Assembly: GCA_018267705.1 (NCBI GenBank)
Contig: JAFDXX010000014.1
Span: forward strand, 1 to 64,000
Source of the DNA: Bacteroidota bacterium
Lineage (GTDB): Bacteria; Bacteroidota; Bacteroidia; Chitinophagales; Chitinophagaceae
Length of the DNA stretch: 64,000 bases
Direction: 5' to 3'
The notes under the pieces were generated by a model, which made no database searches, was not told the origin of the DNA, and was given only the letters and a program-made list of their open reading frames with translations. Numbering within the stretch: the stretch's first letter is position 1; each line of letters begins with the position of its first letter. A program made the position numbers and the translations under genes. Positions 1 through 9,900 of the stretch are shown here, in pieces.

Positions 1-507
1 ACAGGATCGTGGAGTAGAGAATTGGTAAATAAATTAAGTATAAAAATTCCATTAATGCCGGGAAGAGGTTATTCTGTTACGGTTGAAGATGAAAAATATA
101 AATTAAATTATCCTGCAGTGTTGTTAGAAGGTAGAGCAGCCGTAACACCAATGGATGGCAATAAAACTCGTTTTGGAGGTACAATGGAAATTACACCAAC
201 TAATACACCACCTAAATTAAATAGAGTGCGTGGTTTATTAAATGCAGTGAAAAATTTTTATCCGGAGTTTGATATTCCTTTTCCTACAGAAGATAAAATT
301 TGGTATGGTTACAGACCCTGCAGTGCCGATGGATTGCCTTATATTGGCAAAACAAATAAATGGAATAATCTAACAATTGCTACCGGACATTCTATGCTGG
401 GCTTGAGTTTGGGGGCAGGCACCGGAAAATTAGTTGACGAAATTGTAAATGAAAAACCTGCTTCAATAAATATGCAACCATTTAATGTAGAGCGGTTTGA
501 TGTATGA
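1..507 (+). CDS. FAD-dependent D-amino-acid dehydrogenase/oxidase-like protein, C-terminal part
   Basis: The frame is open from base 1 to the TGA at 505-507, so this is the 3' end of a longer gene; the TTG at 22 is internal. The visible 168 residues match the C-terminal half of DadA/glycine-oxidase-type flavoproteins: a substrate-domain strand region (RFGGTMEI), the WYGYRPCSADGLPYIG segment that closes over the flavin, and the GHSMLGLSLGAGTGKLV segment that contacts FAD. Family members oxidise D-amino acids or secondary amines. The substrate cannot be told from this fragment. The next gene starts 23 bp downstream on the same strand. Confidence 0.85.
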   Translation, partial: TGSWSRELVNKLSIKIPLMPGRGYSVTVEDEKYKLNYPAVLLEGRAAVTPMDGNKTRFGGTMEITPTNTPPKLNRVRGLLNAVKNFYPEFDIPFPTEDKIWYGYRPCSADGLPYIGKTNKWNNLTIATGHSMLGLSLGAGTGKLVDEIVNEKPASINMQPFNVERFDV

Positions 508-530
508 ATTAAAAATTAGATAAACAATTA

Positions 531-1562
531 ATGACGCAAAAAAATACAACATCTAAAAATATTTTTCAGCAAACAACAACCATTCGTATTGTAGCATTTT
601 GGGCTTTTTCAGAAGCATTTCTTGGCGGAATTTTACACGGATTTCAAATACCACTATCAGGTTTGGTGCTTGCTTCTATTGCATCGCTTTGCATTACTTT
701 AATTGCATTAGCCAACACAAGTAAAGGAATTATTTTAAAAGCAACTTTAGTAGTTATTGCAGTAAAATTTATATTAAGTCCTTATACGCCACCAATGGCT
801 TATTTAGCAGTATTGGTACAAGGTATTGCAGGGGAGTTATTTTTTATGCAAAGAAAGTTTATTAAAGTAACTACTTTTTGTTTAACATTATTTTCATTAA
901 TTTATTCTGCATTACAACAGTTAATAACGTTAACAATAATTTTCGGAAAAAGTTTTTGGAAGGGGTTAGATGTGTTTCTTAACAAAATCACACAATCATT
1001 CATTTCTCAGCAACATTATTCTTTATATATTGTTGTTATTTATCTCTTATGTTATGTTTTAGCCGGAATTTTTGGAGGAATTTTTAATGTGTATTTAATA
1101 GAACAGTTTAAACAAAATAAACTTCCTGAAAATTTTAATAATGCATTAGAATTATTGAATGCCAATAATTCAACCTATACAAATCTCAAACAGAAAAAAA
1201 AGAAAAATAACTTTATAATAATTGGTATCATATTATTGTGCTTATTACTTATTTCTTACATACCTTTTTTACAACAAAATTTATTGAAAGGAAAAATTTT
1301 ACCAATTGTAGTAAGAGGAATTTTTATAATACTTATATGGATGTACTTGCTGGCACCTTTGTTTATAAAGCTTATAAGTAAATGGGTGCAGCATTACAAA
1401 AAAAATAATCGTTCTGTTATTGAAAATATTTTACTGCTAATGCCCGATATAAAAAATATTGTAATGGCAAGTTGGCAAGCAAGTAAAGAATTACGTTTCT
1501 TTAAACGCATTAAAAATTTTATTTTCAACTCATTAATGCTTGCTTTATATGAAAAAAGCTGA
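531..1562 (+). CDS. polytopic membrane protein paired with a THEP1-like NTPase
   Basis: A 343-residue integral membrane protein with about eight hydrophobic segments, a central polar stretch (about residues 190-225) with a Lys run, and a basic C-terminal tail. The first part (SEAFLGGILHG, then SPYTPPMAYLAVLVQG, GELFF) is Gly/Pro-rich between helices and recalls substrate-binding S components of ECF transporters. That is an impression, not a family assignment. The stop lies inside the first codons of the next gene, so the two are translationally linked. It may be a transporter or an NTPase-linked membrane protein; the function is unknown. Confidence 0.6.
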   Translation: MTQKNTTSKNIFQQTTTIRIVAFWAFSEAFLGGILHGFQIPLSGLVLASIASLCITLIALANTSKGIILKATLVVIAVKFILSPYTPPMAYLAVLVQGIAGELFFMQRKFIKVTTFCLTLFSLIYSALQQLITLTIIFGKSFWKGLDVFLNKITQSFISQQHYSLYIVVIYLLCYVLAGIFGGIFNVYLIEQFKQNKLPENFNNALELLNANNSTYTNLKQKKKKNNFIIIGIILLCLLLISYIPFLQQNLLKGKILPIVVRGIFIILIWMYLLAPLFIKLISKWVQHYKKNNRSVIENILLLMPDIKNIVMASWQASKELRFFKRIKNFIFNSLMLALYEKS

Positions 1563-2064
1563 TGTATTAATAATTACTGCACCAACAAAAAGTGGCAAAA
1601 CAACATACCTCGCTAAATGGGCATTTAATAGAAATGATGTTGCAGGAATTTTAACTCCTGTAATAAATGGTAAACGTTTTTTTCATAATATAAGTAGCAA
1701 TAGTTTTTTTGAAATGGAAATAGGGGTTGCAGATAATAGTACATTTAGTATTGGTAACTATATTTTTTCTGCTGTTGCTTTTGAAAAAGCTGCATTAGTA
1801 TTGTTATCGGCAATTACAACTCCTATTCGTTATTTGGTGATTGATGAAATTGGTCCATTGGAAATGATGCAGCATAAAGGATTTTATAATGTATTTAAAG
1901 AATTATTAAACAAAACATATCATCAATTACAAATAATTGTTGTTGTTAGAGAAAGTTTAATTATAGAAGTAACATCGTTATGTGAGCAGTATAATAAAAC
2001 GGTTAATGTTATAAATTTTATTCCAATTATTAATGAAAGTGAAAATTTTTTGCCCTTCACTTAA
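1549..2064 (+). CDS. THEP1-like nucleoside-triphosphatase (P-loop NTPase)
   Basis: A 171-residue soluble P-loop protein. It has a Walker A near the N terminus (TAPTKSGKTTY, with Ala in place of the usual first Gly) and a Walker B reading YLVIDEIGPLEM, the form typical of the NTPase_1/THEP1 family. THEP1 proteins hydrolyse NTPs in vitro, but their cellular role is not settled. I chose the ATG at 1549 (MKKAD) over the one at 1540 because family members begin right before the P-loop strand. It overlaps the 3' end of the membrane protein gene by 14 bp, which suggests a two-gene unit, perhaps an NTPase serving that membrane partner. Confidence 0.7.
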   Translation: MKKADVLIITAPTKSGKTTYLAKWAFNRNDVAGILTPVINGKRFFHNISSNSFFEMEIGVADNSTFSIGNYIFSAVAFEKAALVLLSAITTPIRYLVIDEIGPLEMMQHKGFYNVFKELLNKTYHQLQIIVVVRESLIIEVTSLCEQYNKTVNVINFIPIINESENFLPFT

Positions 2065-2227
2065 TATAGATTATTGTTATAATAGACTTGATGAATATTG
2101 TTTTTTAATAAATGTTGTTTATTAGATGCAAATATTTATGGTGATAAAAACCGGAAGAGGTGGTTCGAATAAATATTGATGAAATAAAGTTTTTGAGGTA
2201 TTACTATTTATGCAACTTTAACGCAAC

Positions 2228-2259
2228 AAAAAAGCGGCTGCATTATTGCAAGCCGCTTG
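2228..2259 (-). terminator. intrinsic terminator for the astacin-like protease gene
   Basis: The stem AAGCGGCTTGCA pairs with its near-perfect complement around a short AT loop, followed on the minus strand by six Ts. It lies 20 bp beyond the minus-strand stop codon at 2280. Confidence 0.85.
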
Positions 2260-2279
2260 TGTTTATAAGAGTGCAGGGT

Positions 2280-3467
2280 TTATTTTCTTATTAATTTGAA
2301 TTTAACAGGCTCTGACGAGTATAAGTTTTTCCATTCATCTCCATCTTTCAATATGGCTATAAATTTAGCTTCTACATCTGTTGGTGTTCCTGCAGGGAAA
2401 GCACTGTAAGGAATAAATAATTCAAAATCTTGTGCAGAAATTTTATTTGCACTTAAATTTTTATCGGCAGCTAAGGTTAATGCTCTGTAACAACCTGCAT
2501 AACCAAATACATTATATGAATCATTAGATCCGGCTTTAATAGCGTTACCATCTTTGTCATAAAAAATTGCTATGAAATAAACGTTACCAGAAGTGCCGGC
2601 AGTTTTAATTTTAAACGAAGGGTATAATGAAATACCTTGTTTTGTTGCACTTGGCAATACACTCATCGTAGTATAATCAGTTATATAAAATCTAGGTCTT
2701 TCTGTAGTGCGGTTTCCGTTTTTAGGATATAATGCTGCCATTAAAGCTTTATCTCCATCAGAAATTGAATAATTCCAATCTACAACATAACCATCGGTTG
2801 TCCATCCTTTCATAATAGGATAGTGCATAATTGATTTCTTATCATAAGTAGTTCCGTTAGTATAAGAAACATTCATTTGTTTAAATAAGTTGTTATCAAC
2901 ATCTTCTTTGGTCCAACCTTGTGTGCGTTTTAATTCTGCATATACAAAATCTTTATTCCATTTAATACCGGAAATTGGGCTATAGTGTTCGTGTAATAAA
3001 CCTAAGGCATGGCCAAATTCATGTACAATAGCTGTATAAGTATATGATGGAGTAACGAATGAAGTAGTATCTAAATTAATTGTTTTGGTATCTTGATCAA
3101 CAGAGTTTGCATTTATACCAATTAAAGAGTTGTTTCCGCCTTTATTATCTAACCAAACACGTATGTTTGATGGACCGGAAGTAACGAAGGTTAAATAAAT
3201 ATTACCATATTTTTCCCACTCTTTTGCATAACGTTCAATCATTTGTTTTTTAGCATCGCTGCCATCCATAATTTTTACATAAATAGTTTGCCCGTTATCC
3301 CACAAATAATATTGATCAACCAAACCACGTGGTTTGGTGGTATCAAATACAAAGTTTTGTTTCGGTTCAACGGTAGAGCAGGCAATAGGTGCTTTTCGCA
3401 CTTGACTGTTAATTTGTTGCCAACCAATAGTTGTGGCTAACAGCAAAAGGGTAATTTTCATTTTCAT
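2280..3467 (-). CDS. secreted astacin-like (M12A) zinc metalloprotease
   Basis: A 395-residue protein with a signal peptide (MKMKITLLLLATTIGWQQINS). The zinc-binding helix HEFGHALGLLHEH at residues 149-161 gives the HExxHxxGxxH ligands plus the Glu usual in astacins, and SIMHYP further on is the Met-turn with the Tyr zinc ligand. A C-terminal region of about 120 residues after the catalytic domain looks like a beta-rich accessory domain, not a T9SS tail. Probably an extracellular or periplasmic endopeptidase. The start is set at the ATG at 3467 (or 3461), where the signal peptide begins; the upstream in-frame extension is charged and unlikely. No neighbour indicates a substrate. Confidence 0.85.
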   Translation of the reverse strand: MKMKITLLLLATTIGWQQINSQVRKAPIACSTVEPKQNFVFDTTKPRGLVDQYYLWDNGQTIYVKIMDGSDAKKQMIERYAKEWEKYGNIYLTFVTSGPSNIRVWLDNKGGNNSLIGINANSVDQDTKTINLDTTSFVTPSYTYTAIVHEFGHALGLLHEHYSPISGIKWNKDFVYAELKRTQGWTKEDVDNNLFKQMNVSYTNGTTYDKKSIMHYPIMKGWTTDGYVVDWNYSISDGDKALMAALYPKNGNRTTERPRFYITDYTTMSVLPSATKQGISLYPSFKIKTAGTSGNVYFIAIFYDKDGNAIKAGSNDSYNVFGYAGCYRALTLAADKNLSANKISAQDFELFIPYSAFPAGTPTDVEAKFIAILKDGDEWKNLYSSEPVKFKLIRK

Positions 3468-3782
3468 TTTTTTATTTTTTAGGTTTTTAAACAATTTATT
3501 ACGGCAATTCAATAGATATACGATTCTAAAAGAATGTTTTTCTGCCTGCAGACAGAACTACACAATTAATAATTATTGGGAATTTTGTTTTGAACTTGGG
3601 AGTTCGAAAATAAGATATTCTATTTAAAAAAATTACATAAATACTGAATAAATAATTTTGTTAAAAGAAACATAATGAGTAGTGAGAATAAGGAATTGAT
3701 AGTAGAAAATAAGAGGTTAGCAACGTAATGAAGGAATGTATAATTCATTCTGCTTAAACCTTAAACCTTATTTTTGCTGCTT
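3468..3782. other. non-coding gap between divergent genes
   Basis: This 315-bp AT-rich region lies between the protease (minus) and a membrane protein (plus). I see a short imperfect palindrome around 3543-3556 (CTGCCTGCAGACAG), a tandem TTAAACC heptamer near 3755, and a -7-type promoter box at 3769-3776. No RNA gene or convincing small ORF is visible. Confidence 0.6.
3769..3776 (+). promoter_or_regulatory. -7 promoter box TATTTTTG
   Basis: It matches the Bacteroidota -7 consensus TAnnTTTG in all six defined positions. It ends 6 bp before the ATG at 3783, which implies a nearly leaderless transcript. No clear -33 TTTG is seen at the expected spacing. The box contains the TTG triplet at 3774, which argues against using that TTG as a start. 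Confidence 0.45.
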
Positions 3783-4373
3783 ATGCGTAAACCTGTAAAA
3801 ACCTACGAATATATTGTAGTATTTAAAAGCAACTCATTAAAATGGGTTGATTGGATTAGTAAATTACTAATGTTTATAGCTATTATTTCATTCTTTTATA
3901 GTTATATTATTAGTGCCAAAACAAACAATTGGCATATAGATTTTTCAGGTGTACCTATTCGATATTTATTAATTGCCGTTCTAATAATTACTTGGTGGTT
4001 GTATTGCTATAAATTAGAACGAGAAGGTAAACAAGCATTTTACAGGTTTGCATTATTATTGGCGGCAATAGGTTGGTATAATTACCCTAAAGGTTTTTAT
4101 TTATGTATTGGTTATTTAATAGCATCTGTATTAGAAAAGCCGGTAAAACTTTTACCTGAAGTTGCTATTGATGAATATGAAATTGTATTTAATACATTAC
4201 CTATAAAAAAATACAAATGGAATGAAGTAAATAATGTTGTAATGAAAGATGGTATATTAACCATTGATTTAAAAAACAACAAACTCATTCAAAAAGAAAT
4301 TAATGATGAAGTAACAATTGATATTGAAAAAGAATTCAATACATTTTGTTTAAAACAATTGGCAGAAAAGTAA
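3783..4373 (+). CDS. membrane protein of unknown function
   Basis: A 196-residue protein with three to four hydrophobic segments in the first 110 residues, followed by a soluble C-terminal domain of about 85 residues rich in beta-prone sequence (DEYEIVFNTLPIKKYKW). The layout resembles small PH-like or bPH_2 membrane proteins, but the similarity is too weak to assign. The start is the first ATG after the -7 box. It is followed 66 bp later by the radical SAM gene on the same strand. Function unknown. Confidence 0.65.
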   Translation: MRKPVKTYEYIVVFKSNSLKWVDWISKLLMFIAIISFFYSYIISAKTNNWHIDFSGVPIRYLLIAVLIITWWLYCYKLEREGKQAFYRFALLLAAIGWYNYPKGFYLCIGYLIASVLEKPVKLLPEVAIDEYEIVFNTLPIKKYKWNEVNNVVMKDGILTIDLKNNKLIQKEINDEVTIDIEKEFNTFCLKQLAEK

Positions 4374-4439
4374 TTGATTGTTTCAACTTTAATACTATAC
4401 TAATTTTTCAAATCGTACTTCGTAAATTGTACTTTAAAC

Positions 4440-5735
4440 ATGCTTAAACAATCTCCCTACTTATTATATTCTGATGGAAACGGAAATATTTTTGAAGACA
4501 CAACATTATATGCCGTTGGGCGTTCAGGTTGGGATGCATTTCCTATTAATACAGCAGATTGGATTGAATTACCCGATGGAGGAAATTTATATGAATTACC
4601 CGGAAGAAAAGGTATTGGTATTGATGTGATAACCCATGAAATGCGTTTATGCGAAAAAGGTTGGGCTGTAGCTGCATTTATACCCCCAGCACATACAGGT
4701 TTATATTTAGCGGCTTATGAAACAATGGTTGATGCCCCTACCTTACCTTTATTTTGTTACACAGCAGCCGGTTGGTTTAATAATAAATTTTATGTAACAG
4801 GGGTTAGAATTGAAAAAGATATACGACAAGAATGTGCAGGTTATAATGATGAAAAAATTAAAACAGGTGCAGAACATTTAATAGAAAATTATCCGCATAA
4901 TAGATTAGTAAAACATTTAATGCAAAATTGTTGTAATACTTACAATTGCCCCGCAGCAAGAAATTTTGCATTAAGCCGTTGGGAATGCCCGGTACCTGCA
5001 TCTCCTGCATGCAATGCCAATTGCATTGGTTGCGTTTCCTTTCAACCACAAGAAGAAGAAATCACTTCTCCGCAAGATAGGCTTACCTTTAAACCAACCG
5101 TTGAAGAAATTGTAGAATTCACTGTTCCGCATTTAATAAATGCACCTTATCCCATTATCAGTTTTGGACAAGGTTGCGAAGGAGAACCTTTATTAATGTG
5201 GGAAGTTTTAAGAGATAGTATTATAGAAATTAGAAAACATACCAAAAGAGGAAGTATTAATATTAATACAAATGGTTCTAAACCAGATGCTGTAAAAACA
5301 TTATGTGAAGCAGGTTTGAACAGTATTCGTGTAAGTACCAATTCTGCCAGAAAAGAAATTTATACACCTTATTACCGCCCCAACAACTATTCTTTTGATG
5401 ATATTATTGAAAGTTTAAAAATTGCCAATAATTTTAAAGTATGGACAAGTATTAACTACTTTGTTTTTCCGGGAATGACAGATTGCGAAGTGGAATACGA
5501 AGCCTTAAGAAATTTAATTAAGAAAACTAATTTAAGTATGATTCAATGGAGAAATTTTAATATTGATCCTGACTGGTATTTAGAGCAAATTGGTATTACA
5601 GAAACTGGAGATATATTAGGAATTAAACAACTGCAACAATTAATACACGAAGAATTTCCACAAGTTAAATTTGGTTATTTTAATCCTCCAATTGAAAGAA
5701 TAAAAGGCAATTACGAATTAGACTTTGCACATTAA
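4440..5735 (+). CDS. radical SAM protein with extra N-terminal cysteines
   Basis: A 431-residue radical SAM enzyme. The cluster-binding CX3CX2C motif is C191-NAN-C195-IG-C198, followed by strand motifs of the partial TIM barrel (GQGCEGEP near 243, NINTNG, SIRVSTNSA). The barrel is preceded by about 160 residues without a recognised fold and by cysteines C164, C165, C170 and C183, which could hold a second metal or Fe-S centre. There is no SPASM tail after the barrel. The substrate is unknown. An EamA transporter starts 6 bp downstream, so the two are probably co-transcribed. I recognise the superfamily only. Confidence 0.8.
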   Translation: MLKQSPYLLYSDGNGNIFEDTTLYAVGRSGWDAFPINTADWIELPDGGNLYELPGRKGIGIDVITHEMRLCEKGWAVAAFIPPAHTGLYLAAYETMVDAPTLPLFCYTAAGWFNNKFYVTGVRIEKDIRQECAGYNDEKIKTGAEHLIENYPHNRLVKHLMQNCCNTYNCPAARNFALSRWECPVPASPACNANCIGCVSFQPQEEEITSPQDRLTFKPTVEEIVEFTVPHLINAPYPIISFGQGCEGEPLLMWEVLRDSIIEIRKHTKRGSININTNGSKPDAVKTLCEAGLNSIRVSTNSARKEIYTPYYRPNNYSFDDIIESLKIANNFKVWTSINYFVFPGMTDCEVEYEALRNLIKKTNLSMIQWRNFNIDPDWYLEQIGITETGDILGIKQLQQLIHEEFPQVKFGYFNPPIERIKGNYELDFAH

Positions 5736-5741
5736 TAATTC

Positions 5742-6680
5742 ATGACAAATCCATCTCACCATCATAGCAAACATTATCGTAGTGGCTTTTTGCTTGCATT
5801 GGCTACCGTAATTATTTGGAGTGGTAATTATGTAGTAGCAAGAGGAATTTCACAAAAAATTCCTCCTATTAGTTTAGCTTTTTTTCGTTGGGGCACTGCC
5901 TGTATTTTTATTATTCCACTAGGCTTAAAAAAATTTCTTGCAGAAAAAGAAACCATTCTTCAACATAAAACTTATTTATTTTTTACTGCCTTATTTGGTA
6001 TAACCTTATTTAATACGTTTATATATTTAGCAGGGCATTATACTGCTGCTATTAATTTGGCATTAATTGGTACAACTGCATCTCCTGTTTTTATTACAAT
6101 TTTATCGGCCATTTTCTTAAAAGAAAAAATTTATAATTTAAGAGTAATAGGAATGATTCTTTGCATTATAGGTATTATGATGCTTTTATCTAATGGTGAT
6201 ATTGAAAAATTAAAACAACTACAATTTGGCAAAGGCGAATATTTTATTCTTTGCAGTTCTATTGCTTTTTCGGTTTATAATATATTAGTAAAGAAAAGGC
6301 CAACTAAAATTTCACCAATTAGTTTATTGTTTGTAATATTTATTCTTGGTACAATTATACTTTTCCCTTTTTCAATGCTTGAACTACATTATTATCCTAC
6401 ACTGCATTTTACGCAAGGTATGTATGCCACTATCATTTATTTAGGAATTGGAAATTCTGTAATGGGCTTCCTTTTTTGGAATGCTTCTATTGCACGAATT
6501 GGTGCTGCACGTACATCATTGTTTGGAAATTTACTTCCTTTATTTACTGTTATTGAAGCCGTAATTTTTTTAGGAGAAAAATTTACACTTATGCATGTAA
6601 TAAGTGGTTTTGTTATTGTTGCCGGATTAGCCATTGCTAATATTCAACCCAAAAAATTACAGAATAGTAAAATTGGTTAA
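5742..6680 (+). CDS. EamA/DMT-family permease
   Basis: A 312-residue inner-membrane protein with ten hydrophobic helices arranged as two EamA repeats. Family marks include WSGNYVVARGISQKIPPIS with AFFRWGTA in the first repeat, and ILSAIFLKEKIYNLRVIGMIL and FLGEKFTLMHVISGFVIVAGL at the ends of the repeats. DMT carriers of this type export amino acids or other small metabolites; the substrate cannot be read from sequence. It follows the radical SAM gene by 6 bp, so it may move that enzyme's substrate or product (inference). Confidence 0.85.
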   Translation: MTNPSHHHSKHYRSGFLLALATVIIWSGNYVVARGISQKIPPISLAFFRWGTACIFIIPLGLKKFLAEKETILQHKTYLFFTALFGITLFNTFIYLAGHYTAAINLALIGTTASPVFITILSAIFLKEKIYNLRVIGMILCIIGIMMLLSNGDIEKLKQLQFGKGEYFILCSSIAFSVYNILVKKRPTKISPISLLFVIFILGTIILFPFSMLELHYYPTLHFTQGMYATIIYLGIGNSVMGFLFWNASIARIGAARTSLFGNLLPLFTVIEAVIFLGEKFTLMHVISGFVIVAGLAIANIQPKKLQNSKIG

Positions 6681-6959
6681 TAGAATTTGTTGTAAGTTAA
6701 AGCTGCAAAGAGTTTTAGTAAAGCATATTCGAAAATATTTCAGATTGATTTTTTATGTATGAAAAAAATTATGTTGTAGTTGCACAAACATTCAATCTAT
6801 TAAAATTTTTATTTGAATGAATATTTGTTTGCAGAAATAGTTAAATAAATTTCACTCAACTATACAAAATGTTTGTTGCTTGCAACCGTTATAAAACTAT
6901 TATAAATGCTATTAAACTTTAAATTAATTACCAACTATTTTTTGTAGAATTAGCTAATG

Positions 6960-9900
6960 TTAATTTGTTTTTTTAAGTCTTCTTCTGTAAGCAATTTTAG
7001 AAATTACTACAAATAAAACAGGCACAACAAATATTGCAAGCATTGTTGCAGCTAACATTCCGCCCAATACGGTAAACCCAATTGTACTGCGGGCTACGGC
7101 ACCGGCACCGCTAGCAAATGCTAAGGGTAATACGCCTAATATAAATGCTAATGAGGTCATAATAATTGGTCTTAATCTAAGTTTAACTGCTTCTAAAGTG
7201 GCTGCAATAATTTCCATACCATTATCAACTCGTTCTTTTGCAAATTCAACAATTAAAATAGCGTTTTTAGCTGCTAAGCCAATTAAGGTAACTAATCCAA
7301 TTTGTGCATATACGCTATTGCTTAATTTAGGAAGAAGTGTTAATGTTAAAATAGCACCAAAAGCACCAATAGGTACAGAAAGTAATACCGAAAATGGAAC
7401 GGACCAACTTTCGTACAATGCTGCTAAAAATAAAAACACAAATAAAATAGATAAAGAAAAAATATAAACTGTACTAGAGCCTGCATTAATTTCTTCCCGA
7501 CTTAAACCCGAAAATTCATAGCCATAACCTGCAGGTAAAACTTTTGCTGCTACTTCTCTTAAAGCTTGAATGGCTTGCCCGCTACTGTAACCTTCTTTAG
7601 GTGTGCCATTAATTTCGGCGGTTCTAAAAAGATTATAATGTGTTATTAATGGGGCAGTTTCAATAATCTTATAATTTATTAAAGTACTTAATGGCAATAA
7701 ATTACCTGCCTGATTTTTTACATAATATTGTTCAATATTTTTTATATCACCTCTAAATAAAGTATCTGCTTGTGCTACTACATGAAAATTTCTTCCATAC
7801 GCTGTAAAATCATTTACATATCTGCTACCTAAAAATGTTTGCATGGTGTTATAAACATCTGATAAAGACACACCCAATTTTTTACATTTTTCTCTATCTA
7901 CATCTACTTGATAACCGGGAGTTTTTGCTGTAAAATAAGAAAATGCCGATGCAATTTCGGGGCGTTTATTTACTTCTGCAATAAAGTTGTTTACTGTTTT
8001 CTCAAAAGTTTTAATATCATCATTGCTTTCTTTTTGTTCTAATTCAAAAGTAAAACCTGCAGTTTGTCCCAAACCCGGTATGGCAGGTGGTTGTATTACA
8101 CGTATACTTGCTTCTTTAAATGCTGCAAAACGTTTTTGCATTTCGGCAATAATGGCTTGCAGTTGTTGTGATTTATGTGTTCTTTCTTTCCATGGTTTTA
8201 ATTGGCAGAAAATAGTTCCGCTGTTTGATTTGGTAGCAAAAGTTACTACGTTTAAACCTCCTAATGCTGCAAAGTGTGCAACACCGGGAATATCTTTAAT
8301 AGTAACCATTACTTTGTTTAATAAATCTAGGCTTCTTGTTGTTGATGCTGCTTCTGGCAATTCAAACGTTATATAAATTCTTCCTTCATCTTCCGTAGGA
8401 ATAAAACTAGTTGGTTTGCTTTTAAAAAGTAGCCCCGTTCCTACAAATAAACATGCTAATAAAACCAATATATAAGGTGATGCTTTAATGGCTTTACCAA
8501 CAGTATTTTTATATTTAATAGATGTTTTTTCAAACAATAAATTAAACTTATAGAAGAATTTATTAATACCTGTTGATTGTTTATCTAAATGCATTGGCTT
8601 TAATAAAAGAGTACACAGTGCAGGTGTTAAGGATAAGGCAACAAATGCCGATATTAAAACTGAAATAGCAATAGTTATGGCAAATTGTTGATATAATCTA
8701 CCAACAATTCCCGGAATGAAACCCACAGGTACAAATACTGCAGCCAATATTAATGCAATAGCAACAACGGGTCCCGAAATATCTTTCATGGCTTTGGCAG
8801 TTGCTTCTTTGGGGAGTAATTTTTCATGATCAATATAATGCTGAACAGCTTCTACAACTACAATAGCATCATCTACCACAATACCTATTGCTAATACAAA
8901 ACCAAACATGGTTAATGTATTTACAGTAAAACCAAGTGGAACAAAAAATGCAAAGGTGCCAATAATTGAAACAGGAATGGCTAGAATAGGAATTAGTGTT
9001 GCACGCCAACTTTGTAAGAATAAAAAAACTACCAATACTACTAATGCTAAAGCTTCTAATAAAGTTGTTATTACTTCATCAATAGAAACTTTTACAACAG
9101 AAACCGATTCAAAAGGAACTATATAATCAATATCTTTTGGGAAAGATTTTTTTAATTGATCCATTGCTTTATAAATACCTTCTGCAGTTTGTAATGCATT
9201 ACTTCCGGGTGCTTGGTATATTAATAAATAAGAAGCTCTTTTTCCATCAACAAAAGAATTACTTGTATAACTAAATTTTCCTAATTGAAGTCTGGCAACA
9301 TCTTTTAAATGTATTACTGCACCATTTTGCGGGCTAGAGCGAACAATGATATTACCAAATTGTTCGGTAGTATTTAATCTGCTGTTGGTAAAAACATTGT
9401 ATTCAAATGCTTGAGTAGAATTTTGTGGTGGTGCTCCTACAGAGCCAGCAGCAATTTGTAAATTTTGTTCTTGCAATGCAGCTAATACATCATTAGCTGT
9501 TAAACCTAATTGTGCTAATTTATCTGCTTGTAACCATACACGCATACTAAAATCATCGGCTCGGGTAAAAATATCTCCAACACCTTTTACACGTAACAAA
9601 GCATCTTTAACAAATATATTTGTATAATTATCTACAAAAGTTACATCATGTGTTCCATTAGGAGAATACATGGCAACTAATAATAAAATACTTGGATTGC
9701 GTTTGCGAGTTGTTAAACCTAATCGTTTTACATCATCAGGTAATTGAGGTGTGGCAATACCTACACGATTTTGAACATCTAATGCTCCTATATTTACATC
9801 TGCTCCAATATTATAAATAACATTAATAGTTGTTCTGCCATCGCTGGTGCTGTTGCTTTGCATGTATGCCATGCCTGGTGTACCGTTTACTTGAGTTTCT

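Noticed and set aside
7198..9126. Open frames on the plus strand inside the RND pump gene
   Set aside because: They are antisense frames of a well-conserved gene, with low-complexity translations and no start context.
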